DNA of 64,000 nt, from the NCBI RefSeq assembly GCF_002584535.1, contig NZ_NUOT01000008.1, forward strand, positions 248,001 through 312,000, given 5' to 3'. A program made the translations under genes and the position numbers. The notes under the pieces were generated by a model. The model made no database searches. It was not told the origin of the DNA and saw only the letters and a program-made list of their open reading frames with translations. This DNA comes from Bacillus cereus. GTDB lineage: Bacteria > Bacillota > Bacilli > Bacillales > Bacillaceae_G. Shown piece after piece: positions 8,966-17,267 of this stretch. Positions within the stretch are counted from its first letter, which is position 1. Each line of letters starts with the position of its first letter.

Positions 8966-9823
8966 TTATTTTTCCGCTTGAATTTCTTCTATAATATCTA
9001 AAAACGCTTGTACTTGTTTAAGTTGCCTTGCAGAATCACTTGTCAATAACCACGTTTCTCGATTCAACTGAACCGGTGTTTTATATGTCTTTTCTCTTAC
9101 TTCTTTTAAAACAGTGGAGGGCAACAACGCATAACCAATTCCATTTAAAACGAGCTGCTTACATGTTTCAATTTGATCAACTACAATCGTTCGTTTAGGA
9201 GGATTAGAAAATAAACCGTACCACCAATTCTGTATTTGTCCATAGTATGTCGAATCGCTTTTAAATTGTATAAACGGTCTGTTTGTATCTTTCAACATAG
9301 AAATATCTTTAATTTCTGTATCAACTAAATACAGCTCATCCTCAAATAGTTGCTCTTTATGCCCTTTATATTCTTGTTTCCCTCGTAATATAGCTACATG
9401 GACATCGCCTTCATAAAATTGCTTTTGTACTTCACTACTCCACCCTGTAAAAAGAGAGATTTTAACAGATGGGTATTTTTGTACAAATTTCTTTAAAACA
9501 GGCGGTAACCAGTATTGTCCAATCACAGAGGCAACCGCTATCTTTAATGTTCCGTATGTTTCCGTATGATAGATTGCTAATTCACTTTTAATGGCCTCTT
9601 CTCTCTGCAACATATCTTTCGCATAATTGGCCACTTTTTCTCCTTCTGGTGTAATTGTCAATCCTTTTTGAGAACGGATAAAAAATTTCATTCCCCACTG
9701 TTTTTCCATTGATTGTAATCGTTGACTGAGTGCAGGCTGTGAAACGAATAAGCGCTCCGCAGCTTTTCTCATATTGGATTCCTGGGCTAAAACAACCATC
9801 ATTTGAAAATCATCAATTTGCAA
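8966..9823 (-). CDS. ccpC: LysR-type regulator CcpC
   Basis: A 285-residue LysR-family DNA-binding protein. The winged helix-turn-helix covers residues 1-60 (NMRKAAERLFVSQPALSQRL) and the substrate-binding domain follows. It closely resembles B. subtilis CcpC, the citrate-responsive repressor of citB and citZ, in the effector domain (IKFSDSTYYGQIQNWW-like region and DQIETCKQLVLNGIGYA), and the position next to dapH and darB is the same. The flavodoxin genes found between ccpC and dapH in B. subtilis are absent here. Confidence 0.85.
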   Translation of the reverse strand: MQIDDFQMMVVLAQESNMRKAAERLFVSQPALSQRLQSMEKQWGMKFFIRSQKGLTITPEGEKVANYAKDMLQREEAIKSELAIYHTETYGTLKIAVASVIGQYWLPPVLKKFVQKYPSVKISLFTGWSSEVQKQFYEGDVHVAILRGKQEYKGHKEQLFEDELYLVDTEIKDISMLKDTNRPFIQFKSDSTYYGQIQNWWYGLFSNPPKRTIVVDQIETCKQLVLNGIGYALLPSTVLKEVREKTYKTPVQLNRETWLLTSDSARQLKQVQAFLDIIEEIQAEK

Positions 9824-9844
9824 CTTTCTCCCTCTTTCCTTATC

Positions 9845-10156
9845 TTACATGTAACCATCTAACCTCAATATATACGTTGCACCATTCTCTAACATGCAAT
9901 ATTTAATTATTATTTCCAAGAAGCTTGGGTGAATTATGATTTCCCCTAACCTTTTATACCTGTTTAAACTAGCCACTCTACATATAAGTACAAATTGAAA
10001 AAACGACATAAAACCTAATAAGAGCATCCAGCCATGCACCGAAGCAGCCAGATTCTTTTCCTGCCCCAGCCAAATTAAAACAAAGAGAAAAAACAAGTAG
10101 CAATCATCTATCGTTCCTCGTAACAGTGACTTATGCGTCGAAAAATCAAAATGCCT
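9845..10156 (-). pseudogene. Possible decayed or unusual membrane protein ORF
   Basis: The frame is open for about 103 codons and reads like protein (THKSLLRGTIDDCYLFF, then two hydrophobic stretches), but it has no ATG. The only candidate start with the right geometry is TTG at 10096, lacking a convincing ribosome site. It could be a small two-helix membrane protein using a rare start, or the remains of a gene that lost its 5' end. I do not recognise the family. Confidence 0.3.
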
Positions 10157-10184
10157 TTATATAAATACGTAAAAGAGATGCATG

Positions 10185-10221
10185 ATAAAAAAGCGACTTC
10201 TCTTTTTATTCGAAGTCGCTT
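10185..10221 (-). terminator. Terminator downstream of darB
   Basis: AAGCGACTTC and GAAGTCGCTT form a 10-bp stem, followed by TTTTTT on the minus strand. Confidence 0.85.
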
Positions 10222-10229
10222 ACCCTTCT

Positions 10230-10673
10230 TTATCGATTATATTGTCTTACTTTTTTGTTCAGCAATTTCAAAATAGCACGCCTTGTTAAAATCCCTTCGA
10301 AGTACCCATCATTGTTTACAGCACAAATAAATGGATGATCAATTGTCATTTCTAACGCTTTAGCAAATGAATCTTCAAGTCTAAGATTCGGAATGTCCTT
10401 TTTCATTACATTCTCAACTTTCATATCTTCAAGTTTTTCAAATTCAATACGTTCTAACCCTAAAATCCCATCCAAAATCATAGCAGTACTTATTAATCCA
10501 TGCAATTTATACATAGGATCTAAAACAGGAATTGCTGAATATCCAGACTTTACAAGAACAAGCAAAGCATGTTCTAAGCTATTTCCAATTTGAACATGTG
10601 CAACTTTTTCTGATGAAATCATTAAATCCTTAACAAGAACTTGTTGAAACTCATCTTTCGGAATACTAATCAT
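10230..10673 (-). CDS. darB: CBS-domain protein DarB
   Basis: A 147-residue protein made of a pair of CBS motifs (AHVQIGNSLEHALLVLVKSGYSAIPVLD begins the first). It is clearly related to B. subtilis YkuL/DarB, a c-di-AMP-binding receptor that acts on the stringent-response enzyme Rel and on pyruvate carboxylase when c-di-AMP is low. GGGGGA precedes the ATG. It lies between ccpC and abbA as in B. subtilis. ktrC, another c-di-AMP target family, is also in this window but not linked to it. Confidence 0.88.
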   Translation of the reverse strand: MISIPKDEFQQVLVKDLMISSEKVAHVQIGNSLEHALLVLVKSGYSAIPVLDPMYKLHGLISTAMILDGILGLERIEFEKLEDMKVENVMKKDIPNLRLEDSFAKALEMTIDHPFICAVNNDGYFEGILTRRAILKLLNKKVRQYNR

Positions 10674-10739
10674 ATTATATCCCCCACTTTTTCTTCCTTT
10701 TTCCTGCTAACATGATCTCCAATAGACAATTCATAAGAA

Positions 10740-10800
10740 CCTTACTGTTCACAGTTAATCATATCCACGGCTAAAAGTTTCACTTTATTTCCCATTTCTA
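10740..10800 (-). repeat. Degenerate copy of dispersed repeat family I
   Basis: The minus strand contains ATAAAGTGAAACTTTTAG followed by diverged sequence ending GTTAACTGTG. It matches the left end of the repeat seen intact at 24694. Degenerate, so only moderately certain. Confidence 0.4.
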
Positions 10801-10899
10801 TTCATATCTTATGATAGCGTTTTCATATTATTATTTTGTCCTAATTTTATTCCAACAAAAATAATGATACACAGTTCATTCTACCATAGAACACAAAAA

Positions 10900-10922
10900 A
10901 AAGACTACCTTTCTGGTAGCGC
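10900..10922 (-). terminator. Terminator downstream of abbA
   Basis: CTACC-AGAAA-GGTAG followed by TCTTTTTTTT on the minus strand, directly behind the abbA stop. Confidence 0.8.
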
Positions 10923-11114
10923 TTAGTATCCTTCATTTTTCAATCGATTAAATAGCCTTGTAATTCTTCTATATTGGGAAATATCAGTCTCTTTTAAACC
11001 ACTTTCAATATCTGTAAGCTCAACAGCGAGAATTTCACTAGCATAGTTTTGTCGAAACAAAACATCTAACAATAAACTTTTTTCCTCTTTTGTTAAAGTA
11101 AAACTCTTCTGCAT
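10923..11114 (-). CDS. abbA: AbbA-like antirepressor of AbrB
   Basis: A 63-residue helical protein. In B. subtilis, AbbA (65 residues) binds the DNA-binding domain of the transition-state repressor AbrB and relieves repression. The match is in TKEEKSLLLDVLF, NYASEILAVELTDIESGLK and YRRITRLFNRLK, and the gene sits between ykuK and darB as abbA does. GGAGAGGAG precedes the ATG. Function is inferred from this resemblance and position; proteins this short allow some doubt. Confidence 0.75.
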   Translation of the reverse strand: MQKSFTLTKEEKSLLLDVLFRQNYASEILAVELTDIESGLKETDISQYRRITRLFNRLKNEGY

Positions 11115-11196
11115 ATACTCCTCTCCTTATACCTTTTTCCTTAGTATTTATTATATAAAATATTCGCTTAGTTTAATAGATGAAAAATTCAGTTTT

Positions 11197-11715
11197 TTAT
11201 TTTGTGTAGCGATTTGCATAACTAAATGCAGCATAGGCATCAGGTTTAATTTTTGCAGTTAGCCCCATCGCCTTCACCTTCGTTGTCATATCAGAAATAA
11301 ATTCTTTTGTTAGTCCATCATTTCCTATATCTAAGTGAATTTCCATTACAAACCCCGCTCCTTCATGAGCATATGGATGTAACAACTCCCATATACGTCT
11401 TATATGTTCTGGCGTAAACAAATAAGCGACTTCTTGACTAAACTGTGTTTCTAAATATATTTTTTCACGTAAAGTAGTTAGTTTTTTACGTACCGCTTTA
11501 TACCTTAAGCATCCCCATGCTCCTTTCCCAACACGATGAATGTGCACTGCCGTAATAAAACGGGTATCTTTTTGATGTGCTTGTGAATCTGTCCCAATAG
11601 ATAGACGATACAAATTGCGTGGATCCCTTTCAATAAAATTACAAATACGTAAGAATACTGTTTCAAAATCCATATGCCTCTCTGACACGTTATAAAATAG
11701 ATATTCACCGTTCAC
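11197..11715 (-). CDS. ykuK: YkuK family (DUF458) protein
   Basis: A 172-residue protein of the DUF458/YkuK family, thought to adopt an RNase H-like fold. Conserved family features are LSIGTDSQAH near residue 40, RVGKGAWGC, the acidic EIHLDIGNDG, and the C-terminal IKPDAYAAFSYANRYTK, which is nearly the same as in B. subtilis. The biochemical role is unknown. It starts at GTG with AAGGGAC upstream. Confidence 0.85.
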   Translation of the reverse strand: MNGEYLFYNVSERHMDFETVFLRICNFIERDPRNLYRLSIGTDSQAHQKDTRFITAVHIHRVGKGAWGCLRYKAVRKKLTTLREKIYLETQFSQEVAYLFTPEHIRRIWELLHPYAHEGAGFVMEIHLDIGNDGLTKEFISDMTTKVKAMGLTAKIKPDAYAAFSYANRYTK

Positions 11716-11789
11716 TTAGTCACGTCCCTTCAATTAGACAGACTTTTTGCATTCTCATTGTATGGGACAAAAGAGTAAAATATGACTTA

Positions 11790-11939
11790 TTATCCTTTAC
11801 TCGTTTCTATATTTCGAACAGAATACTTACATGCTGGACAGATATAAATTACATTCTGATTAGATTGCGCTGTTAGTACATGATCCATTTCAAATGACAT
11901 ATGGCATTTGGGACAAATAACAATTGGTAGTCGTTCCAT
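11790..11939 (-). CDS. Small zinc-ribbon protein, 49 aa
   Basis: A 49-residue ORF with two CxxC pairs, CPKC near residue 9 and CPAC near residue 34, spaced like a single zinc ribbon (MERLPIVICPKCHMSFEM ... VIYICPACKYSV). AAAGGA lies about nine bases ahead of the ATG. It lies between ykuK and ykuJ on the same strand. Likely a small metal-binding protein; no partner or function can be named. Confidence 0.65.
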   Translation of the reverse strand: MERLPIVICPKCHMSFEMDHVLTAQSNQNVIYICPACKYSVRNIETSKG

Positions 11940-12000
11940 ATTTCACATTCCTTTCAAACTTTTAATACCAGTGTAGGAACAACCAAAAAATCTTATACAT

Positions 12001-12072
12001 ATAAAGTGAAACTTTAATCAGTGGGGGGCTTACTGTCCATTAAGGCGGGATAACGTGAAGCTTCCATCAAGA
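12001..12072 (+). repeat. Dispersed repeat family I, truncated copy
   Basis: Begins ATAAAGTGAAACTTTAATCA, continues through a G-run, then TCCATTAAGGCGGGATAACG and ends CTTCCATCAAG. The same blocks in the same order occur at 24694-24798, and part of them at 42169. This copy lacks the inner CCCCACTGATT arm, so it cannot form the hairpin. Confidence 0.7.
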
Positions 12073-12163
12073 TTTTACAGTTCATTATCTCCACATATCT
12101 TTTTCAATTCTTTATCCTTTTACTATCTAGTAATAAAAAATAAAATCTTTTATTAAAATCACC

Positions 12164-12196
12164 AAAAAAGGTACCGTGAGAGACGGTACCTTTTTT
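12164..12196 (-). terminator. Terminator downstream of ykuJ
   Basis: AAAAAAGGTACCGT and ACGGTACCTTTTTT form a perfect 14-bp stem with a five-base loop. Confidence 0.9.
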
Positions 12197-12203
12197 GTAT
12201 GTA

Positions 12204-12440
12204 TCAAGAAATAATGTCGTAAATTTCAATTGCAACCATATCAATGTTATCGAATTGATATACTTGTGGCTTTTCGCCTTGTTGATACACTTCTAACTCA
12301 TACATTTCACTTTTATCGAAAAATTTCACGCTACATTTGCGTTCACCGTTCACTTCAAAATAGCGTTGTGCTACTTCACCGCTTTCAGCTTGTTCTTGTA
12401 GACTAACAAGTCGAGTTAAAATTCCTTGGAGTAGAGACAT
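12204..12440 (-). CDS. ykuJ: YkuJ family protein
   Basis: A 78-residue protein of the YkuJ family (B. subtilis YkuJ, 79 residues), with a compact alpha/beta fold and unknown function. The start giving MSLLQGILTRL is supported by AAAGGGGAGA just upstream; the frame extends 29 codons further without support. The body (YFEVNGERKCSVKFFDKS, then FDNIDMVAIEIYD) is typical. A strong terminator follows. Confidence 0.85.
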   Translation of the reverse strand: MSLLQGILTRLVSLQEQAESGEVAQRYFEVNGERKCSVKFFDKSEMYELEVYQQGEKPQVYQFDNIDMVAIEIYDIIS

Positions 12441-12673
12441 GAAATCTCCCCTTTCTCTAATCTTCCTACCAATAGGTTTTACAGCTATACTCATTCTATC
12501 CGTCATAACAGAAAAAATGTTCCACACTCTAGGATAAAGCTTCTTGGCGAGAAACTCAACTAAAATTTGTCGAAAAAAGAAGTAAAAAACAGAAAGAAAA
12601 TCTTTTTCTTCCTTTGTTGCGGTTTTTGTAGCTGCAGAATATAATAAAGAGCAGAAAAAGAGGAGGGTTTATA

Positions 12674-12910
12674 ATGAAAAAAGTAGAGGTTTATACACAA
12701 CCAGATTGTCCACCCTGTGCCATTGTAAAAGAATTTTTAAAACATAATAACGTAACGTATGAAGAATTCGATGTAAAAAAAGATACTGCAGCTCGCAATC
12801 GTCTTTTATATGACTATGATTCATATTCAACTCCAACAGTTGTCATTGACGGTGAAGTTGTTGCAGGTTTTCAAATTGAAAAGCTACAACAGTTACTAAA
12901 TATAGAATAG
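12674..12910 (+). CDS. Glutaredoxin-like thiol oxidoreductase
   Basis: A 78-residue glutaredoxin/NrdH-type protein. The redox motif CPPC lies at residues 12-15, followed by the STPTVVIDG cis-proline loop. AGGAGGG is nine bases ahead of the ATG. Expected to act in the cytoplasm as a small dithiol reductase; the partner is unknown, and bacilli use bacillithiol rather than glutathione. Its stop codon lies within the left arm of a strong hairpin. Confidence 0.85.
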   Translation: MKKVEVYTQPDCPPCAIVKEFLKHNNVTYEEFDVKKDTAARNRLLYDYDSYSTPTVVIDGEVVAGFQIEKLQQLLNIE

Positions 12911-12944
12911 GAATAGGTGACTATGCACCTATTCCTATTCTTTT
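12905..12944. terminator. Bidirectional terminator, glutaredoxin / 12935 gene
   Basis: GAATAGGAATAGGTG and its perfect complement surround a six-base loop, with TTTT on the right. It overlaps the ends of both convergent genes. Confidence 0.85.
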
Positions 12945-13429
12945 AACTCTTCTAACTTTTTCATTTCTGTTAAAAGTTCCTGACTCTCATGATACCCCGC
13001 TAATTTCCATTTTCCTTTATCCTGTTGTAATGTTACTATTTGATATTGATCATTTTTTGACCGTTCATATACATACAAAAGGTGATGTTCTTCATCATAC
13101 AACATTTTAGTTGCCGAATTAAATGAAAAAGGTGCTTCTTTCGTAGGAAGTAAATATTCACCACTTTGTTTATCATTCCTACTATTTTCATCTGTAAAAA
13201 CTTGAAGAAAATTATCTGTAAAGTACAGTGATAACGCATCAACCATTTTATTCATCGGCAAGTGCTTCCCACGAATTGAAAATTGTGCCTCGTATCCCTT
13301 TTGAATCGTTGTAAATACTTCTTTTCGATCCACTTTTATCTCTTCTTTACCAAGAACTGTTGTAACACTGTACCCAACCAGAAAGGCCATACATAGAAAG
13401 AGAACAAACCAAATTCCATATTTTTTCAT
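12935..13429 (-). CDS. Membrane-anchored or secreted protein of unknown function
   Basis: A 164-residue protein with an N-terminal signal or anchor (MKKYGIWFVLFLCMAFLVGYS) and no lipobox cysteine; the remainder should lie outside the membrane. The body contains LSLYFTDNFLQVFTDEN and a C-terminal beta-rich part (LLYVYERSKNDQYQIVTLQQ) typical of small extracytoplasmic sensor-like domains (DUF3993-like is possible). GGAAGGTG precedes the ATG. Function unknown. Confidence 0.7.
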   Translation of the reverse strand: MKKYGIWFVLFLCMAFLVGYSVTTVLGKEEIKVDRKEVFTTIQKGYEAQFSIRGKHLPMNKMVDALSLYFTDNFLQVFTDENSRNDKQSGEYLLPTKEAPFSFNSATKMLYDEEHHLLYVYERSKNDQYQIVTLQQDKGKWKLAGYHESQELLTEMKKLEELKE

Positions 13430-13586
13430 TCTTTCACCTTCCTTTAACAGAGCTTGTCTTTGTATTATTCATTGTAACAATGATTATGCAAAGAAAGGGA
13501 TGGTTTCGTTCGTAAAATCTTTACAATGATAGACAGCATTTTCACCATCATTTTCACTATTACCAATTTATGATAAAACCAAACAA

Positions 13587-13613
13587 AAAATGCACGAATT
13601 GCTTCGTGCATTA
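13587..13613 (-). terminator. Terminator overlapping the ykuI stop codon
   Basis: AATGCACGAA-GCAA-TTCGTGCATT followed by TTTTTGTTT on the minus strand. Confidence 0.85.
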
Positions 13614-14828
13614 AAATAAAACATCCTCCTCGTATAGAAATTCATAGGACAAATCAATAAATAAAAAATTCTCATCATCAATTGGAAATGAAAATGTTCG
13701 CACCATCTCCCCTGTTTCTATATCTGCATATAAATCCGAGAGTCTTGCTTTATTTTCAAATCTCATTTTCATTATATTTTCTAAAAAGTACGGGCGCCAG
13801 CTCCAATTTTTCATATAATACTCTGGCATCACAATCCATTCACCATCTTTTTTCATAATGTTTCCCGATTGCTGAAAACCATCTTCATTACAAATAAAGA
13901 TTCGAAAACTATAATGCGATACATGTTGACTAAAATGTAATAACCAATCATTAACGTCTTCATTCTTTTTCTGCTTAGATAAAACATTCCCAACTTGATC
14001 ACGTAATGTTTCTGTTAATTGATAAATTTTTTGTAGTTTTTTCTTTTCATGTTGAATAAATTGATGACATTCATTACCGAGACGTTCTTTTAAAATATCT
14101 GCTTCAATAAAATCTGGAAAACACTTTTTTAAATAATTGCCTTGATAATATCTCCCGCCATTTTTCCAAGCATATTGTAACTGGTAAAACGCGTCAATTT
14201 CTTCATATAATAATGTCGCACCAATTCTTCTTGCGAGTAGTGACAAAGAATATAAAATATCTTGATAAGATTGTAAAAGTGCAGTTTGTCTTAAGTTCGT
14301 TAAATCTACCTTTAAAATGTCAGGTGCTAGTACACTAATTCGTTCTAGATTACTCGTTCCTGTTCCGACTTTATTAATTGAAATTTGAATTCCATATGTA
14401 CGGTAATACATAAGTAAATGATTAAATTGTTCTATATCTGCCTTACACTCGTGCTCTGTTATTTCTAAAACGATATGGCCTAAGTTCAATCCTTTTTTTT
14501 CATACATTAACAGTAAATGAAGTAAACTTTCTTCTTCATCATTCATTAATATGTTTGCACCCCGATGTATAAACAATAAAAAATCTTGATTTGTTTCTAA
14601 GTAGCGCTCTAATGCTTTTTCTACTATGACATTATCTGCCTCTAATTGGAATTCTCCCGGAATGGAATCATCGCGAAAAAAAGAAGCAAGACTTTGTATC
14701 CCATCTTCCGTTTGGATACGTCCTACTACTTCATATCCAATTACTGTATGTTCATCAGCACTAAAAATAGCTTGATAATAAGGAAGGACTTTATCCAAAT
14801 TACTCATCACATCTAATGCATCTACCAA
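13611..14828 (-). CDS. ykuI: YkuI-type degenerate EAL domain protein
   Basis: A 405-residue protein with an N-terminal EAL fold and the C-terminal YkuI_C (PAS-like) domain joined by a long helix. B. subtilis YkuI binds c-di-GMP, but no clear phosphodiesterase activity is known. Here the EAL signature reads EVVGR, and the segment matching DDFGTG reads NKVGTG, so acidic metal ligands are missing; a sensor rather than an enzyme is likely. It starts at TTG behind GGGAGGG; B. subtilis starts at the equivalent residue. Confidence 0.88.
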   Translation of the reverse strand: MVDALDVMSNLDKVLPYYQAIFSADEHTVIGYEVVGRIQTEDGIQSLASFFRDDSIPGEFQLEADNVIVEKALERYLETNQDFLLFIHRGANILMNDEEESLLHLLLMYEKKGLNLGHIVLEITEHECKADIEQFNHLLMYYRTYGIQISINKVGTGTSNLERISVLAPDILKVDLTNLRQTALLQSYQDILYSLSLLARRIGATLLYEEIDAFYQLQYAWKNGGRYYQGNYLKKCFPDFIEADILKERLGNECHQFIQHEKKKLQKIYQLTETLRDQVGNVLSKQKKNEDVNDWLLHFSQHVSHYSFRIFICNEDGFQQSGNIMKKDGEWIVMPEYYMKNWSWRPYFLENIMKMRFENKARLSDLYADIETGEMVRTFSFPIDDENFLFIDLSYEFLYEEDVLF

Positions 14829-14885
14829 AATGTTTCCCTCCCTTTACTTTTCAAAATTATAACACGGTATGTATAGAAAAATAAT

Positions 14886-14917
14886 AAAAAATCCCTTCAG
14901 TTTTCCTGAAGGGATTA
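14886..14917 (-). terminator. Terminator downstream of fadH
   Basis: AATCCCTTCAG-GAAAA-CTGAAGGGATT and TTTTTATT on the minus strand. Confidence 0.85.
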
Positions 14918-15092
14918 GAGGGGTAAAATGCTAAGGGGAATTAGCAATTCTACTATGAAGAAAAAAGAGGTCTTAAATATACCTTATAAAAAACCTATTG
15001 TAAACACTTTTCTACCATATGTCACAAATCCGTCACATTTTACCTCACATGAATGGGAAATAATCCCCAAGTTTCACTCTTATATAATCCCT

Positions 15093-15857
15093 TTAAAACG
15101 GATATTGGTGCAAATGCTGTCCACCATCCATTGTCATACACGTTCCATTTATGTATGCTGCTTCATCAGAGCATAAATAAAAAGCTAAACCTGCAATTTC
15201 TTCTGGCGTACCAAGTCGACCAAGTGGGACGCTTCGCAGTGTACGTTTGGCTGCCTCTTCTGAAATCCATAATTTATCCGCGCCACCTGTTCGTTCGATT
15301 GGTCCAGGAGCAATTGCATTGACACGAATACCATATTTACGCCCCCACTCGACAGCGAGCGTTTTTGTCATTGCCAACACACCTGCTTTCGCTGCAGCAG
15401 AATGAATAACACCCGGTCCTGCATCCCAAGCATACGTCGCTACCATATTAATTATATTTCCTTTTATCCCCTTTTCAATCCAATACTTTCCTACTGCTTG
15501 ACTGCAATAAAAGGTCCCATTCAACACAATATTAATAACCGCATTCCAGCCATTTATCGATAAATCTTCTGCATGACAAAGAAAATTACCTGCTGCATTA
15601 TTTACTAAAATATCAATACGTCCAAATTTTTCATCAACATATTCAATCATACGCTTTATATCTTCTATATTTCGAACGTCCATTTGTACTGTCAATACTT
15701 GTCCTGCAAATTGCTCAATCTCTTTTTTTGCTTCTTCAAGCTTTTCTTGTGTACGCCCTGTAATAACAACCCGTGCTCCTTCCTTAGCAAAACGAGCTGC
15801 CATTCCTTTTCCCATTCCACTTGAACCACCTGTTATGATCGCTACTTTTTCTTTCAA
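15093..15857 (-). CDS. fadH: 2,4-dienoyl-CoA reductase (short-chain dehydrogenase)
   Basis: A 254-residue NADPH-dependent SDR, the length of B. subtilis FadH/YkuF, which acts in beta-oxidation of unsaturated fatty acids. Rossmann motif TGGSSGMGKG lies near residue 10 and NNAAGNF at about residue 88. As in other dienoyl-CoA reductases, the usual catalytic tyrosine motif is altered: HSAAAKAGV retains the lysine. The TTG start has GGGAGGGG upstream; an ATG ten codons earlier lacks a site. Confidence 0.87.
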   Translation of the reverse strand: MKEKVAIITGGSSGMGKGMAARFAKEGARVVITGRTQEKLEEAKKEIEQFAGQVLTVQMDVRNIEDIKRMIEYVDEKFGRIDILVNNAAGNFLCHAEDLSINGWNAVINIVLNGTFYCSQAVGKYWIEKGIKGNIINMVATYAWDAGPGVIHSAAAKAGVLAMTKTLAVEWGRKYGIRVNAIAPGPIERTGGADKLWISEEAAKRTLRSVPLGRLGTPEEIAGLAFYLCSDEAAYINGTCMTMDGGQHLHQYPF

Positions 15858-15986
15858 AATATCCCCTCCCAAAAAATGAATACACATTCATTTTACCACT
15901 TTATTTCATAGAAATCTTTATATTTTTAAACTTTTCTGATATCTTTAGATAAGAAAATCACTTTCTCTGTAATATTTCTTATAATC

Positions 15987-16168
15987 TATATAAATCCATT
16001 TTGACTTTTCGACATATAATTCTCTGCTATGAAGAGGAAAAAGTGACCCACACTTGTTTTCTCTCTTTTTTCACTTGATATGGGCATGAAAAGGATTCGA
16101 ACACTTCTATACATGGCCAGACGCTCTCTCCCACCTAAAAAGTAGCCTTTGGTCGGCTTTTCAATTTG
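15987..16168 (+). repeat. Dispersed repeat family II, long copy A
   Basis: About 180 bases beginning TATATAAATCCATTTTGAC and containing GACATATAAT, AAAAGTGACC, TTCACTTGATATGGG, GAACACTTCTATACATGGCC and CTCTCTCCCACCTAAAAA. The same blocks in the same order occur at 17589-17770, and a shortened set occurs at 32081. Non-coding; similar in kind to the bcr repeats of the B. cereus group. Confidence 0.75.
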
Positions 16169-16239
16169 TATTTATATATGGCTCTTCAATATCCAAAAAT
16201 ACACTTTTGAAACAAGAAATAAACAGAAAGGAGATCCAA

Positions 16240-16314
16240 GTGACCTATAATGAATTGCCTGTATACCTTATAAACTTCCTTTTGTATACTATAGGTTCGC
16301 TCATATTCCTATGA
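16240..16314 (+). CDS. 24-aa hydrophobic ORF coupled to ykuE
   Basis: A GTG-started ORF of 24 codons with a strong ribosome site (AAAGGAGATCCAA). The peptide is VTYNELPVYLINFL followed by LYTIGSLIFL: short, hydrophobic, and long enough for one membrane span. Its stop overlaps the ykuE start (ATGA), so ribosomes finishing it can reinitiate on ykuE. The ykuE ATG has no good site of its own. It may be a coupling leader or a real micro-membrane protein. Confidence 0.55.
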   Translation: MTYNELPVYLINFLLYTIGSLIFL

Positions 16315-17168
16315 AACAAATTACGAGAAGAAACTTTATAAAAACAGGAATACGCACTTTTCTCTATACTTGTGTTACAGGTGGTCTTGGTTATTACTAT
16401 GCAAAGTATATAGAGCCGAACTTTCTCTCTTTAACACATCATACACTTCGTTCTTCACTCATTCCAAAAAACTTTCATGGTATGAAAATCGTCCAATTTA
16501 GTGATTTACATTTGGGGTACTATTTTTCTCTCCAACATCTTTCTACAATTGTTTCTAAAATAAATGAAACTACGCCCGACATTGTACTTTTTACTGGTGA
16601 TTTAATCGATGACTACCAAACATATAGCGAAACTCCTTTTGTTTCTTCAATTTTACGAAACATTCGTGCGCCCTTTGGTAAATTTGCAATCTACGGAAAC
16701 CATGATCATGGGGGATATGGAACCGAATACTATAGTCAAATTATGAGTGACGCAGGTTTTGAAGTATTACAAAATACCGAAAAACGTATTCGTTTATTAG
16801 ATAATAGTGAAATTTCTATTTTCGGAATCGATGACATGCTTCTTGGTAAGCCAGAAATCGATGTAACATTACACAATGTGCAGAAAGAGCTATATACAAT
16901 TGTGCTCGTACATGAACCTGATATAGCCCCTAAAATTGCAGAATTCCCAGTAAATCTCCAACTTTCTGGGCATAGTCATGGGGGACAGGTACAACTTCCC
17001 TTTTTAGGAGCGATCGTTACCCCAGCACTAGCAAAGCATTACATTGAAGGATTTTATCATATTCAAGAATTACTTCTTTATGTAAATCGCGGTCTTGGAA
17101 GGACACGTGTTCCATTTCGTTTTTTATCCAAGCCTGAAATTACAGTATTCACTCTTCAGCACTTATAA
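16311..17168 (+). CDS. ykuE: Tat-exported metallophosphoesterase YkuE
   Basis: A 285-residue calcineurin-type phosphoesterase. The N terminus carries a twin-arginine signal (TRRNFIKTG) before a hydrophobic segment; B. subtilis YkuE is exported by the TatAyCy system and sits in the cell wall. Metal-binding motifs appear in order: FSDLHLG, TGDLID, YGNHDHGG, LVHEPD and SGHSHGGQ. Its start overlaps the stop of a 24-codon ORF. The true physiological substrate is unknown. Confidence 0.92.
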   Translation: MKQITRRNFIKTGIRTFLYTCVTGGLGYYYAKYIEPNFLSLTHHTLRSSLIPKNFHGMKIVQFSDLHLGYYFSLQHLSTIVSKINETTPDIVLFTGDLIDDYQTYSETPFVSSILRNIRAPFGKFAIYGNHDHGGYGTEYYSQIMSDAGFEVLQNTEKRIRLLDNSEISIFGIDDMLLGKPEIDVTLHNVQKELYTIVLVHEPDIAPKIAEFPVNLQLSGHSHGGQVQLPFLGAIVTPALAKHYIEGFYHIQELLLYVNRGLGRTRVPFRFLSKPEITVFTLQHL

Positions 17169-17267
17169 CCTATAATTGCCTATTTTCTTATATATCCTTT
17201 CTTGTACTCGCTCATCCATGCTATTTCACCATATGATAACAATGAGTCCAATAAAGGAGGTTTTTTC

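Noticed and set aside
14928-15322. Forward ORFs over the end of fadH
   Set aside because: They are antisense to a well-supported dehydrogenase and lack ribosome sites.
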